Shown: positions 1-8,966, numbered from the stretch's first letter. The stretch is DNA of 64,000 bases from Kineosporiaceae bacterium SCSIO 59966 (GCA_020881835.1 CP052876.1:124001-188000), one strand, 5' to 3'. Translations and numbers: made by a program. The notes: generated from the letters alone by a model not told the origin.

Positions 1-795
1 ATGGTCTGGATGTCCTTTGGTGACGTGCGGCTCTCCGCAGGGGACCTCGTGTGGGAGTTCGCGGGCCTGGCCAACTACCAGCGGATGCTCGAGGACGAGA
101 CCTTCCGGGTCTCGCTGTGGAACTCGCTCGTCTTCATCTTCTTCACCGTCCTGATCACGGTAGTGCTGGGCGTGGCGCTGGCCCTTGCCGCGGACCGTCT
201 GGTCCGCGGTCAGAGGCTGATCCAGAACGTGCTCCTGTGGCCCGCCATCGTCGCGCCGGTCGTGATCAGTGTCGCGTGGCTGCTGATTCTCAGCCCGCAG
301 GTGGGCCTGCTGAACAAGATCCTGACGTCGGTCGGCGCGTCCCCGCAGACCTGGCTGGGCGAGCCTGTCGGTGCGATGGCCAGCGTCATCGTCGTCGACG
401 TCTGGCACTGGACGCCCATCGTCTTCCTGCTCATCTACACCGCGCTGCGTTCTCTGGACTCCTCCGTGCTCGAGGCGGCGAGCATCGACGGGGCGAGCTA
501 CCTCGCCACCGTTCGCTACATCGTCCTGCCGCTGCTCACGCCGGCGATCCTCGGCGCGGTGGCCATTCGCGTGCTGATGGGAGTGAAGGTGTTCGACGAG
601 ATGTACCTGCTGACCTTCGGGGGTCCGGGCACCGCGACGACCGTGATCAGCATCTACCTCAGGTCGGTGTTCTTCGAGTCCTTCCAGTACGGGTTCGGCT
701 CCGCGCTCAGTGTCACCGTGGTCGTCCTCGTCCTCGTGACGCTGCTCGCCGTGCTCCTGGTCCGCCGCGTGGTTCGAGGTGTCCGTCATGCCTGA
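1..795 (+). CDS. Sugar-type ABC transporter permease, MalF-like (5' partial)
   Basis: Inner-membrane permease of a carbohydrate-type (CUT1) ABC importer. The 264 visible residues hold several hydrophobic spans and the cytoplasmic EAA loop that contacts the ATPase (EAASIDGASYLATVRYIVLP, about residues 158-177). The frame is open to the first base and the usual N-terminal membrane helix is missing, so the true start probably lies upstream of the window. It overlaps the second permease by 8 nt. The binding protein and ATPase are not in the window. The adjacent sulfatases suggest a sulfated sugar or similar ester as cargo, which is inference. Confidence 0.88.
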   Translation: MVWMSFGDVRLSAGDLVWEFAGLANYQRMLEDETFRVSLWNSLVFIFFTVLITVVLGVALALAADRLVRGQRLIQNVLLWPAIVAPVVISVAWLLILSPQVGLLNKILTSVGASPQTWLGEPVGAMASVIVVDVWHWTPIVFLLIYTALRSLDSSVLEAASIDGASYLATVRYIVLPLLTPAILGAVAIRVLMGVKVFDEMYLLTFGGPGTATTVISIYLRSVFFESFQYGFGSALSVTVVVLVLVTLLAVLLVRRVVRGVRHA

Positions 796-1630
796 TCAGA
801 CCGTGCACAACCGTCATGGCTCGTGGCTCGTGCGCATTCTCCTCGGAGCTGCGGTCGTCTGGACCGTCGTCCCGATCCTGTGGCTGCTGCTCATCGCCTT
901 TCAGCGCCCTCGGGCGATCGTCTCGCCGGGCTGGACCTTCGACTTCTCGCTGGCCAACTTCGAGGAGGTGTTCGGCCCGCGCGAGGTGTACGGCGCGCAG
1001 GTCCTCAACAGCGTCATCCTGGTGGTGGTCTCAACCTCAGTCACGCTGGTCATCGCGGCCTTCGCCGCCTACAGCCTCAGCCAGCTGCACTGGTCTCGGC
1101 GGACAGTCGCGCTCGTTCTCGCGGGCGCCGGTCTGCTCCAGGTGATCCCGCCGATGACACTGGTCCCGGGGTTGTTCGCGACCCTGCAGACCATCAACCT
1201 GAACGGCACGCTCACCGGCTTGATCCTGCTGAACATCGTGTTCAACCTGCCGTTCGCCGTCATCCTGATCAAGTTCTACTTCGACACGTTGCCCGGCGAG
1301 CTGCGGGAGTCGGCCGCGATCGACGGTGCCAGCGAGTTCATGACCTTTCGCAAGATCATGCTCCCTCTCGCGGCGCCCGGAGTTGCGTCCGTGGCGGTGT
1401 TCACCGCCATTCAGGTCTGGAACGAGTTCCTCTTCGGTCTTGTGTTCACCGCCGGCGGGCGGGAGGCCCCGATCACCGTGGGCATCGCCACACTGATTCA
1501 GCCGCAGGAGATCAAGTTCGGGCCCATGGCTGCGGTCGGTGCCGTCACCGCCATCCCCATCATCCTTCTCGCAGTCATCGCGAACCGCCAGATCGTCGCC
1601 GGGCTGACACGCGGCGCGGTCAAGGGCTGA
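788..1630 (+). CDS. Sugar-type ABC transporter permease, MalG-like
   Basis: Second permease of the importer, 280 aa, with six or so predicted membrane spans. The EAA loop reads ESAAIDGASEFMTFRKIMLP (about residues 178-197). I chose ATG 788 over the in-frame GTG 779 because a GAGG-type ribosome site lies about 8 nt upstream. The start overlaps the first permease, so the two are translationally coupled, as is usual for MalF/MalG pairs. The sulfatase gene begins 22 nt downstream and probably shares the transcript. Confidence 0.9.
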   Translation: MPDQTVHNRHGSWLVRILLGAAVVWTVVPILWLLLIAFQRPRAIVSPGWTFDFSLANFEEVFGPREVYGAQVLNSVILVVVSTSVTLVIAAFAAYSLSQLHWSRRTVALVLAGAGLLQVIPPMTLVPGLFATLQTINLNGTLTGLILLNIVFNLPFAVILIKFYFDTLPGELRESAAIDGASEFMTFRKIMLPLAAPGVASVAVFTAIQVWNEFLFGLVFTAGGREAPITVGIATLIQPQEIKFGPMAAVGAVTAIPIILLAVIANRQIVAGLTRGAVKG

Positions 1631-1652
1631 CTACCACTAGCCAGGAGAGTTC

Positions 1653-2954
1653 ATGACGAACCCGCTGCCGAACGTCGCCCTGATCCACTGCCACGACCTT
1701 GGCGACTGGCTCAGCTGCTACGGGTGGGACGGGGTGCCCAGTCCTCACCTTCAGGAGTTCGCCGACAACGCGATCGTGTTCGACAAGGCCTTCGCCACGG
1801 CCCCGCTGTGCACGCCGGCGCGCGCCTCGCTGTTCACCGGCCGCTTGCCGCACTCCAACGGGCTCATGGGGCTCGCCCATCAGGGCTGGCGGTACCGCAG
1901 CGGCGTCGTCACCCTGCCGGAGCTCCTGTCGAAGGCCGGCTACCGCACGACCCTGCTGGGCCTGCAGCACGAGGACCTGGACGCTCGCGTGCTCGGCTAT
2001 GACGAGGTCCACGGGCTGGGCTTCCTGCCCCGCGCCCTGGAGGTCGCACGGCTCACCCAGCGGTGGATGGACGGCAGCAAGCCGGGTGCCGACCAGCCCT
2101 ACTTCGCCGTGATCGGTCTGTGGGAGGTTCACCGACCGTGGCCGGCCGAGGACTACGAGCCGGTCGATCCGGCGTCAGTGACCGTGCCTCCCTACCTGCC
2201 GGACAACGAGCACAGCCGGCGCGACATCAGCGCGTTCTACGGGGCCATCCGGCAGATGGACGAGGCCGTCGGCAGGATCGTGCGCACTCTGCGGTCCGGG
2301 CCTGACGGGGACAACACCCTGATCATCTTCACGACGGATCACGGGGTGCCGTTCCCGCGGGCTAAGAGCACGTTGTACGACGCCGGCGTCAAGGTCGCGC
2401 TGATCGTGAGTCCACCTCCGGCCTGGGGCGTCCCTCCAGGGCGCCACGCGGGTCTCGTGAGCCACCTCGACATCACCCCGACACTGATCGAGCTGGCCGG
2501 GGTGGAAGCGCCGGACGACCTCGAAGGTGTCAGCATCCTCGACCAGATCAGGGGCGGCTCTGAAGGTGAACGCAGCCGGGAGCTCTTCCTCGAGAAGACC
2601 TACCACGACCGCTACGACCCCATTCGGGCTGTCCGAACCGAGTCGACCAAGTACATCCGCAACTTCGTGGCCGGCCCGCGCCTGCCGCTGGCGCAGGATC
2701 TCGAGGAGAGCGAGACGAGAAAGGGCATGGGGGACGCGCACCTGGCCCCACGACCGGAGGAGGAGCTCTACCTTCTGGAGAGCGACCCGTGGGAGCTGGA
2801 CAACCGCGCCGAGGACCCACAGTGCGCGACTCTCCGCCAGGAGATGGCAGCTCGACTCCTGGAGCACCTCCAGCGAAGCGACGACCCCGTGCTGTCCGGT
2901 GCCGTCCCGCCGCCGGAACCCCCACTGAATCCCCGGGCCGCGCCCAACGCGTAA
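1653..2954 (+). CDS. Type I sulfatase (formylglycine-dependent)
   Basis: Predicted sulfate-ester hydrolase of the alkaline-phosphatase superfamily, 433 aa. Cys53 lies in CTPAR, matching the C-x-P-x-R signature whose cysteine is oxidised to formylglycine, the catalytic nucleophile. An N-terminal HDLGD motif (about residues 14-18) supplies metal ligands, and FTTDHG near residue 228 supplies the central Asp-His metal ligands. No signal peptide is visible, so it probably acts in the cytoplasm after import by the preceding permeases. AGGAG lies about 9 nt before the ATG. No formylglycine-generating enzyme is encoded in the window. The substrate is unknown. Confidence 0.9.
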   Translation: MTNPLPNVALIHCHDLGDWLSCYGWDGVPSPHLQEFADNAIVFDKAFATAPLCTPARASLFTGRLPHSNGLMGLAHQGWRYRSGVVTLPELLSKAGYRTTLLGLQHEDLDARVLGYDEVHGLGFLPRALEVARLTQRWMDGSKPGADQPYFAVIGLWEVHRPWPAEDYEPVDPASVTVPPYLPDNEHSRRDISAFYGAIRQMDEAVGRIVRTLRSGPDGDNTLIIFTTDHGVPFPRAKSTLYDAGVKVALIVSPPPAWGVPPGRHAGLVSHLDITPTLIELAGVEAPDDLEGVSILDQIRGGSEGERSRELFLEKTYHDRYDPIRAVRTESTKYIRNFVAGPRLPLAQDLEESETRKGMGDAHLAPRPEEELYLLESDPWELDNRAEDPQCATLRQEMAARLLEHLQRSDDPVLSGAVPPPEPPLNPRAAPNA

Positions 2955-2985
2955 GCCTCAACTGCTGCAGGAAGGTGACGTCCCT

Positions 2986-4836
2986 GTGCGCGCCATCGTC
3001 GTCATGTTCGACAGCCTCAACCGCCGGTACCTGCCGCCGTACCACCCCGACTGCGGGATCGCCGCTCCGAACTTCGAGCGGCTGGCTCGTAACAGTGTTC
3101 GCTTCGAGAACGCCTACGCCGGGAGCATGCCGTGCATGCCGGCTCGCAGAGAGCTGCACACCGGCAGGTACAACTTTCTTCATCGTGGCTGGGGCCCGCT
3201 GGAGCCGTTCGACGACTCCGTCCCTGCACTGCTGGGCGACGCGGGCGTCACGACTCACCTGGCGACCGACCACATGCACTACTGGGAGGACGGCGGCGCC
3301 ACGTACCACACGCGGTACGGCACGTGCTCGCTGATCCGTGGCCAGCAGGGCGACCCGTGGAAGGGCCGCGTCGCGGACCCTCCCGTTCCCGACAGCCTGC
3401 GGGTCAACCGAAGCGGCACCTGGCGACAGGACCGCGTCAACCGCCTGTACCTGAACGGGGTGCCGGACCATCCCCAGACCCGCACCTTCGACGCCGGCCT
3501 GGAGTTCGTCCGCGACAACGCCAGCGAGCAGGACTGGTTCGTGCAGATCGAGACGTTCGACCCGCACGAGCCGTTCTTCAGCGATCCCTCCTTCCTGGCG
3601 ATGTACGGCGGAAACGACACATCCGTGCCCGAGTACGACTGGCCCGACTACGCGCAGGTCACCGAGAGTGAGGACGTGCAGGCAAACGTCCGGCGACACT
3701 ACGCGGCGCTCGTCTCCATGTGCGACGCCTCCCTGGGGCGAGTGCTGGACGCGATGGACGAGCTCGAGCTGTGGGACGACACGCTGCTCGTCGTCTGTAC
3801 CGATCACGGGTTCCTGCTGGGTGAGCAGGGCTGGTGGGGCAAGAGCGTGCAGCCCTGGTACGACGAGACGATCCACACGCCGTTGTTCGTGTGGGACCCC
3901 CGTACCGGCGTGCGCGGTGAGCGTCGTGACGAGCTGGTCCAGACGATCGACCTCGGTCCCACGTTGCTGGAGTTCTTCGGCGTCGACCGGACGCCCGCGA
4001 TGCAGGGCGTCCCCCTGCGCGAAGTGATCGAAGCCGGCCGACCCGTGCGCGAGTACGCCCTCTTCGGAGCCTTCGGCGGCCATGTCTCCGTCACCGACGG
4101 CCGGTACGTGTACATGCGCGCCTGCCGGGAACCGGGAAACCGCCCCCTGTACGAGCACACGCTCATGCCCACCCACATGCGCGGCTTCTTCAGCCACGAC
4201 GAGCTGGCCAGCGCGAGCCTCCACCAGGGGTTCTCCTTCACCAAGAACGTGCCTGTACTGCGCACCGAGGGCCACGTCTTCAACGACCCCTACGCCTTCG
4301 GGACACTGCTCTTCGACCTGGACGATGATCCCCGGCAACAGCATCCGCTCGTCGACGACGAGATCGAACGCCGGATGGCTACGGCGCTGGTGCAGTTGCT
4401 CCGCGAGAGCGAGGCGCCGGAAAGTCAGTACGAACGTCTCGGCCTGCCCAAGGTCGGCCCGGTTGCTGACGACCACCTCCTGTGCGCCGACCAGCATGAC
4501 CAGGTGCAGGCGTCGCGGAGAGGAGCGCCGCCGGTCGACGAGTTCCCGGACTCTCCCTTCGGGGTCCGCACTCGGGTCAAGGACCTGCTCGCCCACCCGC
4601 CGTCCGCTGACGTCCTGCGTCGTCACTGCAAACCGGTCGCGGTCGGCCCCTTCGGTCGGGTCTGCGGCGAGATCTCGCTGTACCGGGCGGCCACCAGCCT
4701 GATCGGAGTGCTGCCGTGGGACGTCCTGCGCACGATCGCTGCGGAGTTGGCCGAGCTGCCTCCCGCCGAGGCAATCAACCGGGACGCAGACCCGGCGGAG
4801 CAGCTGAGCGACCGCACACGCCCGACATGGTCCTGA
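2986..4836 (+). CDS. Second type I sulfatase, long form
   Basis: A 616-aa sulfatase-family protein. Cys50 lies in CMPAR (C-x-P-x-R), and an FDSLNR metal motif sits at the N-terminus. VCTDHG near residue 268 is the central metal site. About 110 extra residues at the C-terminus (from roughly residue 500) are not part of the usual sulfatase fold and look helical. The GTG start is supported by AGGAAGG about 10 nt upstream. It is cytoplasmic by the absence of a signal peptide. It may work in series with the preceding sulfatase on a multiply sulfated substrate. A phosphodiesterase or phosphonate monoester hydrolase role cannot be excluded, since those enzymes share the motif. Confidence 0.87.
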   Translation: MRAIVVMFDSLNRRYLPPYHPDCGIAAPNFERLARNSVRFENAYAGSMPCMPARRELHTGRYNFLHRGWGPLEPFDDSVPALLGDAGVTTHLATDHMHYWEDGGATYHTRYGTCSLIRGQQGDPWKGRVADPPVPDSLRVNRSGTWRQDRVNRLYLNGVPDHPQTRTFDAGLEFVRDNASEQDWFVQIETFDPHEPFFSDPSFLAMYGGNDTSVPEYDWPDYAQVTESEDVQANVRRHYAALVSMCDASLGRVLDAMDELELWDDTLLVVCTDHGFLLGEQGWWGKSVQPWYDETIHTPLFVWDPRTGVRGERRDELVQTIDLGPTLLEFFGVDRTPAMQGVPLREVIEAGRPVREYALFGAFGGHVSVTDGRYVYMRACREPGNRPLYEHTLMPTHMRGFFSHDELASASLHQGFSFTKNVPVLRTEGHVFNDPYAFGTLLFDLDDDPRQQHPLVDDEIERRMATALVQLLRESEAPESQYERLGLPKVGPVADDHLLCADQHDQVQASRRGAPPVDEFPDSPFGVRTRVKDLLAHPPSADVLRRHCKPVAVGPFGRVCGEISLYRAATSLIGVLPWDVLRTIAAELAELPPAEAINRDADPAEQLSDRTRPTWS

Positions 4837-4879
4837 CCCACCGACGCGGCGCTGAGCTGGTTGACGCGAGACCCACCTC

Positions 4880-5614
4880 GTGACAGCGCTCCTCGTCATC
4901 GCTGTGCTCGTCGCCTCCGCCGTCCAGCGACTCACTGGGATCGGGTTCGCCATGCTCGTGGCCCCCTTCGCCGTCCTAGCCCTTGGCCCCGGCCCCGGAG
5001 TGGTCCTGGTGAACGCTCTGGGTATCGTCTCGGCCGTCCTCGTGATGGTGCGGGTCCGGCAGGACATTCACTGGCCGGCAGTCGGTGGGCTGCTGCCGTC
5101 CGCCGCGGTCGGCGTTCTGCTCGGTGTGGTCATCACTCGAGCCCTTTCCGTGGCGGCAGCCCAGATCGCCGCCGGAGCAGTGATCATGCTCGCTGTCGGC
5201 ACGTCCGTCCTCGTCGTCCGCACGACGTCGGTCGCCCGGACTACCACGGTCACGGCGGTGGCGGGGACCGCGTCGGGTCTGATGGGTGCGCTCGCAGGCG
5301 TGGGAGGGTCCGCCATGGCCGTGCTCGCCATCCTCACACGCTGGGAGGCGAAGGACTTCGCCGCGACGATGCAGCCGTACTTCGCTCTCCTGGGCGTCAT
5401 CACCATCACCGGGCGACTCCTCGCCGATCCCCGCACCTGGCCAGGACTCAGCCTCCCGGTGTGGGCCTGTCTGGCGACAGCCATGGTGGTGGGCCTCGTC
5501 CTCGGTGAACGGGTCGTACCGTCCCCAGCGCTCGCCCGCAACGTGGTGGTGCTGCTCGCCGGTGCCGGCGGTCTGCTGGCAGTGGTCGACGGCGCGCGAA
5601 CCCTCATTGGGTAG
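4880..5614 (+). CDS. TauE/SafE-family anion exporter
   Basis: Membrane protein of the TauE/SafE (DUF81) family, 244 aa. It has the paired N- and C-terminal hydrophobic repeats and the family-like GIGFAMLVAPF and GALAGVGGSAMAVL loops. Members move sulfite, sulfoacetate or related organosulfur anions out of the cell. It lies 43 nt after two sulfatases, so sulfate or sulfite removal is the simplest role, though this is inference. The GTG start at 4880 has no strong ribosome site, and an in-frame start slightly downstream cannot be excluded. Confidence 0.8.
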   Translation: MTALLVIAVLVASAVQRLTGIGFAMLVAPFAVLALGPGPGVVLVNALGIVSAVLVMVRVRQDIHWPAVGGLLPSAAVGVLLGVVITRALSVAAAQIAAGAVIMLAVGTSVLVVRTTSVARTTTVTAVAGTASGLMGALAGVGGSAMAVLAILTRWEAKDFAATMQPYFALLGVITITGRLLADPRTWPGLSLPVWACLATAMVVGLVLGERVVPSPALARNVVVLLAGAGGLLAVVDGARTLIG

Positions 5615-5876
5615 CCGGTCGTCGGGCAGCCGTGTCGTTGCAGCGTGCCCGAAGGTCGCCGCCGGACGGGCCTCAGGACGCCGGAGTGTGCGCCGTCCGT
5701 GACCTTCTTCCGCGAGCCCGGCGTCCCGGTCGTCGTCCATCCCCGCAGCGGTCCAGTGCCTGGCGGACTCACCGGGCCGGAGCCACTCGTCGGGGTGCTG
5801 TGCCGGCACCCGACGCTCACCGCCGAGCCGACCGTGGGCGCCTCCAACGTGGGCCGGGACGAGGTTGGGACGCAGG
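5615..5876. other. Convergent intergenic region without a recognised gene
   Basis: This stretch separates the convergent exporter and HxlR genes. Open frames run through it on both strands, but they are extensions or shadows of neighbours with no recognisable domain. I see no clear T-tailed terminator. Confidence 0.4.
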
Positions 5877-6230
5877 TCACGCCCGGTCGTAACGCAGCTG
5901 AGCCGCATGCACTTCGTGGAGGTGCTTGCTGTTCCAGTCGGTGAGCTGGCGGAAGATGGGCACCAGCGTGTCGGCCAGCTCGGTCGCCTCGTACTCCACC
6001 CTCGGCGGCACCTCCGCATGGTACGTGCGCGTCACCAGCCCATCGCGTTCCAGACGGCGCAGCCGCTCGGTGAGGACCTTGGGTGTCACGCCGGGCAGCA
6101 GAGCGCGCAACTCACTGAAGCGCAGCCGGCCGTGCTCGCCCAGCACCCACAGGACGTGCGCCGTCCACTTGCCGAACACGATCTCCGCCATCGGCGCGAA
6201 CGGGCACGGGTCTTCCACCATGGCCGCCAT
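5877..6230 (-). CDS. HxlR-family winged-helix regulator
   Basis: A 117-aa MarR-like HxlR regulator. The typical N-terminal Cys (VEDPCPFAP) precedes GKWTAHVLWVL, and a winged helix follows (FSELRALLPGVTPKVLTERL, recognition helix about residues 47-60). HxlR proteins respond to aldehydes, quinones or other electrophiles, often through that Cys. ATG 6230 is fixed by an AAGGAG site 7 nt upstream. A much longer open frame continues upstream on this strand, but it is antisense to the oxidoreductase gene and is rejected. The gene is divergent from the oxidoreductase operon, which it probably controls. Confidence 0.9.
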   Translation of the reverse strand: MAAMVEDPCPFAPMAEIVFGKWTAHVLWVLGEHGRLRFSELRALLPGVTPKVLTERLRRLERDGLVTRTYHAEVPPRVEYEATELADTLVPIFRQLTDWNSKHLHEVHAAQLRYDRA

Positions 6231-6242
6231 GGGTATCTCCTT

Positions 6243-6270
6243 GGTAACCAGTATCCCGAGCATACTAACG
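6243..6270. promoter_or_regulatory. Candidate HxlR operator
   Basis: An inverted repeat in the 48-nt divergent gap: AGTAT (6250-6254), 7-nt spacer, ATACT (6262-6266), with partly symmetric flanks (GTAACC left, AACG right). HxlR/MarR-type regulators bind such AT-rich palindromes over divergent promoters. Direct control is inference. Confidence 0.55.
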
Positions 6271-6278
6271 TGGCCCAC

Positions 6279-7319
6279 ATGGAGCTCGGCATCTACTCCT
6301 TCGGCGACATCCTCGACCCGGACGACCCTCATGCACCACAGAGGCGACTCGACGCGCTCGTCCGCCACGCGCGACTCGCTGACGCAGCCGGACTGGACGT
6401 CTTTGCGGTCGGAGAGCACCACCGGCCCGACTACGTCGTCTCCGCCCCGGAAGTGGTGCTCGCGGCGGTTGCGGCCACGACGACCCGGATCCGACTGACG
6501 ACGTCCGTCGTCGTGGTGTCGACGGCCGACCCGGTTCGCCTCATGGAGCAGTTCGGCACCCTCGACAACCTCTCGCACGGCCGCGCCGAGATCACCGTCG
6601 GTAGGGGCGCGTTCCCCGAGTCCTACCCGCTGTTCGGGTACGACATGCGGGACTACGAATCTCTCTTCGACGAGAAGGTGCGCCTGCTCATCCAGCTCCG
6701 GGACGACCCCACCCGGCCGTGGCACGGCCAGCACCGGGCGCCCCTGCGCGACGTGCACATCGGGCCCCGCCCAGTGCAGGAGCGACTGCCGATCTGGATC
6801 GGCGTGGGCGGGACTCCGCAGAGCGCCGTCCGCGCCGGCCTCCTCGGTCAGCCCATGTTCCTGTCCTTGTTCGCCGGCCCGCACAGTGGCATTCGCCTGG
6901 TCGAGCTGTACCGCCGGGCGGGTGAGCAGGCCGGCCATGACCCGGCGACGCTGCGACTGGCGACCGGCGGCCACGTCTTCGTCGGCCGCACCTCCCAGGG
7001 AGCACGCGACGAGTTCTTCCCGCACTACTCCCAGTACCTGTCCGTGCATCCCAGCTTCCGCGGTGGGATGCCCCGGACCGTCTACGACCAGTGGATCACC
7101 TCCGGTTTGCTGGTCGGCAGCCCGCAGCAGGTCATCGAGGGCATCTTGTCCCACCGTGAGGTGCTCGGCGCCGACCGGTTCGTCGGACAGTTCGATCCCG
7201 GCATGACCGAGGCTCTGACTGAGCAGAGTCTCGAGCTGTACCTCACCGAGGTGCTTCCGGTGATCCGGCGGGAGACTGCCGCCGACGCCGCTGCCGACGA
7301 GGAGGTGCCCGCTTCATGA
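6279..7319 (+). CDS. LLM-class flavin-dependent oxidoreductase
   Basis: Luciferase-like TIM-barrel oxidoreductase, 346 aa, using FMN or F420. The N-terminus MELGIYSFGD, GEHHRPDY (about residues 44-51) and the region around RAEITVGRGAFPESY (about 106-120) are typical of the family. The start is the ATG that opens the family fold. The longer upstream frame crosses the HxlR operator and is not used. The stop overlaps the next gene by ATGA, coupling it to an F420-reductase-like protein, which hints at F420 rather than FMN. The substrate is unknown, and the HxlR regulator suggests a reactive carbonyl or quinone. Confidence 0.88.
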   Translation: MELGIYSFGDILDPDDPHAPQRRLDALVRHARLADAAGLDVFAVGEHHRPDYVVSAPEVVLAAVAATTTRIRLTTSVVVVSTADPVRLMEQFGTLDNLSHGRAEITVGRGAFPESYPLFGYDMRDYESLFDEKVRLLIQLRDDPTRPWHGQHRAPLRDVHIGPRPVQERLPIWIGVGGTPQSAVRAGLLGQPMFLSLFAGPHSGIRLVELYRRAGEQAGHDPATLRLATGGHVFVGRTSQGARDEFFPHYSQYLSVHPSFRGGMPRTVYDQWITSGLLVGSPQQVIEGILSHREVLGADRFVGQFDPGMTEALTEQSLELYLTEVLPVIRRETAADAAADEEVPAS

Positions 7320-7897
7320 GGATCGGGATCATCGGGGCCGGCAAGCTCGGCACAGCCGTCGCCCGCCGAGCCGTCGCCGCCGGGCATGAAGTGCTGATCG
7401 CGGGGCGGCCAGGAGCCGTCGGGACAGATCTCGTCATCGAGGTCATGGTTCCCGGTGCCACTGCCGCCCCTGTCACCGAGTGGGACGCCGTCGACCTGGC
7501 GATCCTCGCCGTTCCGTTCTCGACTGCCCTCACCCTCGACCTGCCCCTGCGGCCAGGCACCATCGTCATCGACCCGACCAACCACTGGGAGCCCGTCGAC
7601 GGGCCGCGCCCGGACCTGGACGGGCTCAGCACCAGTGAGGCCATCGCCGCGAACCACCCCGCGCTCGTCTGGGTGAAGACCCTCAACCAGATCGGCTACC
7701 ACGACCTCGAGGAGAGCCCGGAGCGGCCTCAGCCCATGGACGTCGCCACGGACTCCGCCGAGGCGGCCCGCACCGTCGCGAGCTTCCTGAGGACGATCGG
7801 CCTGGCCCCGACGGTCATCGGCTCTCTCGCGGACGGGTCCCTCCTCGAACCTGGCGGCGAGCGGTTCGGGTACCAGAGCGAGTCAAAGGCCTCCTGA
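7316..7897 (+). CDS. NADPH:F420 reductase-like NAD(P)-binding protein
   Basis: A 193-aa Rossmann protein starting MRIGIIGAGKLG (GxGxxG-type dinucleotide site). The overall layout resembles F420-dependent NADP reductase: the central DPTNHW stretch and the VKTLNQIGY segment match the NADP_Rossmann/F420_oxidored family. It could supply or use reduced F420 for the coupled upstream oxidoreductase, with which it overlaps by 4 nt. Other family members act on unrelated substrates, so the specific reaction is tentative. Confidence 0.75.
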   Translation: MRIGIIGAGKLGTAVARRAVAAGHEVLIAGRPGAVGTDLVIEVMVPGATAAPVTEWDAVDLAILAVPFSTALTLDLPLRPGTIVIDPTNHWEPVDGPRPDLDGLSTSEAIAANHPALVWVKTLNQIGYHDLEESPERPQPMDVATDSAEAARTVASFLRTIGLAPTVIGSLADGSLLEPGGERFGYQSESKAS

Positions 7898-7952
7898 CCC
7901 CGTCGCGACCTGGTGTGCTGGCGTCAGTCGGTCTCGTCATGGACCCTTCACG

Positions 7953-7972
7953 ATTGTTGAGCCGTCAACTAT
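7953..7972. promoter_or_regulatory. MarR-type inverted repeat upstream of the dioxygenase gene
   Basis: ATTGTTGA, 4-nt spacer GCCG, TCAACTAT: arms match at 7 of 8 positions. The core GTTGA/TCAAC is perfect. It lies 44 nt before the dioxygenase start, in the promoter area. The form resembles MarR-family operators. No MarR gene is adjacent, so the regulator would be encoded elsewhere. Confidence 0.45.
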
Positions 7973-8015
7973 CATGAGCATCCAGGTTGGGGGACCACCG
8001 AGCCGGAGGACCGCC

Positions 8016-8945
8016 ATGTCCAGTGAGAACGCGTCTAGTGGTAACGCGTCCAGCCGTACCGCACTCGCCGACGCCCGCATCCCCGCCTCGCACCCGTTCG
8101 CCCAGCACCTGCGGCGGGTCGCCGAGCTCGACGCGCAGCGGCCGCACCGCCGGTGGACGCCCGAGGACGGGCCGCTGCCCAGCCTGTTCCTCTCCCACGG
8201 CGGCGGGCCGATGCCGTTCGCCGACCCGGCGTGGTTGGACCCGCTGCTGGCCTGGGCGCGCTCGCTGCCCCGGCCCCGCGCCGTCCTCATCGTGTCGGCG
8301 CACTGGGAGTCAGCTCCCCTGGCGCTCAGCGCGCCCCGGCCGGCGGGGCTCGTCTACGACTTCGGCGGGTTCGACCCGATGTACTACGCGTTCCGGTACG
8401 ACACCCCGGACGCCGCCGGGCTGAGCCGCCAGGTGCGGGCCCTGCTGCCGGACGGTCACGACGTCCACGAGCACACCAGCCGCGGTCTCGACCACGGCTC
8501 CTGGGTGCCGTTGAAGATCATGTACCCGGAGGCCGACGTCCCGGTCCTGCAGCTCAGCCTGCCCACCGACGACCCGGAGGAGCTGCTGGCGCTCGGTCGG
8601 CGACTACGCCCGCTGCGCGAGCAGGGCGTCCTCGTCGTCGGGTCTGGCCACATGACCCACGGGCTGCCGTTCCTGACCAGGGAGGTGTTCACCGGGAAGG
8701 TCGTCCCGGGCTGGTCCGCCGACTTCGACGCGTGGGCGGCCGACGCCCTGGCCCGCGGCGCCGTGGACGAGCTGGCCCGCTACCGGACCGCGGCGCCGGG
8801 GATGCCCTACGCCCATCCGACGGTCGAGCACTTCATCCCGCTGTTCGTGGCGCTGGGCGCGGCCACCGACCCGTCGGCACCGGTGACGACGACCCTCGAC
8901 GGCTACGGCCTCGGCCTGTCCCGCCGGTCCTTCCAGGCGGCGTGA
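8016..8945 (+). CDS. LigB-type extradiol dioxygenase (DODA/YgiD-like)
   Basis: Class III extradiol ring-cleaving dioxygenase family, 309 aa, related to 4,5-DOPA dioxygenase (YgiD/DODA). It uses non-heme metal. Motifs are SHGGGPMPFADP (first His ligand), SAHWES, a central DHGSWVPLKIMYP and GSGHMTHGL (conserved His residues). ATG 8016 is chosen over the in-frame ATG 7974 because GGAGGA lies 6 nt upstream. The gene stands alone and converges on a membrane protein gene. The natural substrate, a catechol-type compound, is unknown. Confidence 0.87.
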   Translation: MSSENASSGNASSRTALADARIPASHPFAQHLRRVAELDAQRPHRRWTPEDGPLPSLFLSHGGGPMPFADPAWLDPLLAWARSLPRPRAVLIVSAHWESAPLALSAPRPAGLVYDFGGFDPMYYAFRYDTPDAAGLSRQVRALLPDGHDVHEHTSRGLDHGSWVPLKIMYPEADVPVLQLSLPTDDPEELLALGRRLRPLREQGVLVVGSGHMTHGLPFLTREVFTGKVVPGWSADFDAWAADALARGAVDELARYRTAAPGMPYAHPTVEHFIPLFVALGAATDPSAPVTTTLDGYGLGLSRRSFQAA

Positions 8946-8966
8946 CACAGCGTCTCACTCGCGGTC

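Noticed and set aside
2548-5067. 839-aa minus-strand open frame
   Set aside because: Antisense to the second sulfatase and exporter, with high-GC frame openness and no known domains.
6231-7154. N-terminal extension of the HxlR frame to 425 aa
   Set aside because: Antisense to the LLM oxidoreductase. AAGGAG at 6230 fixes the short start.
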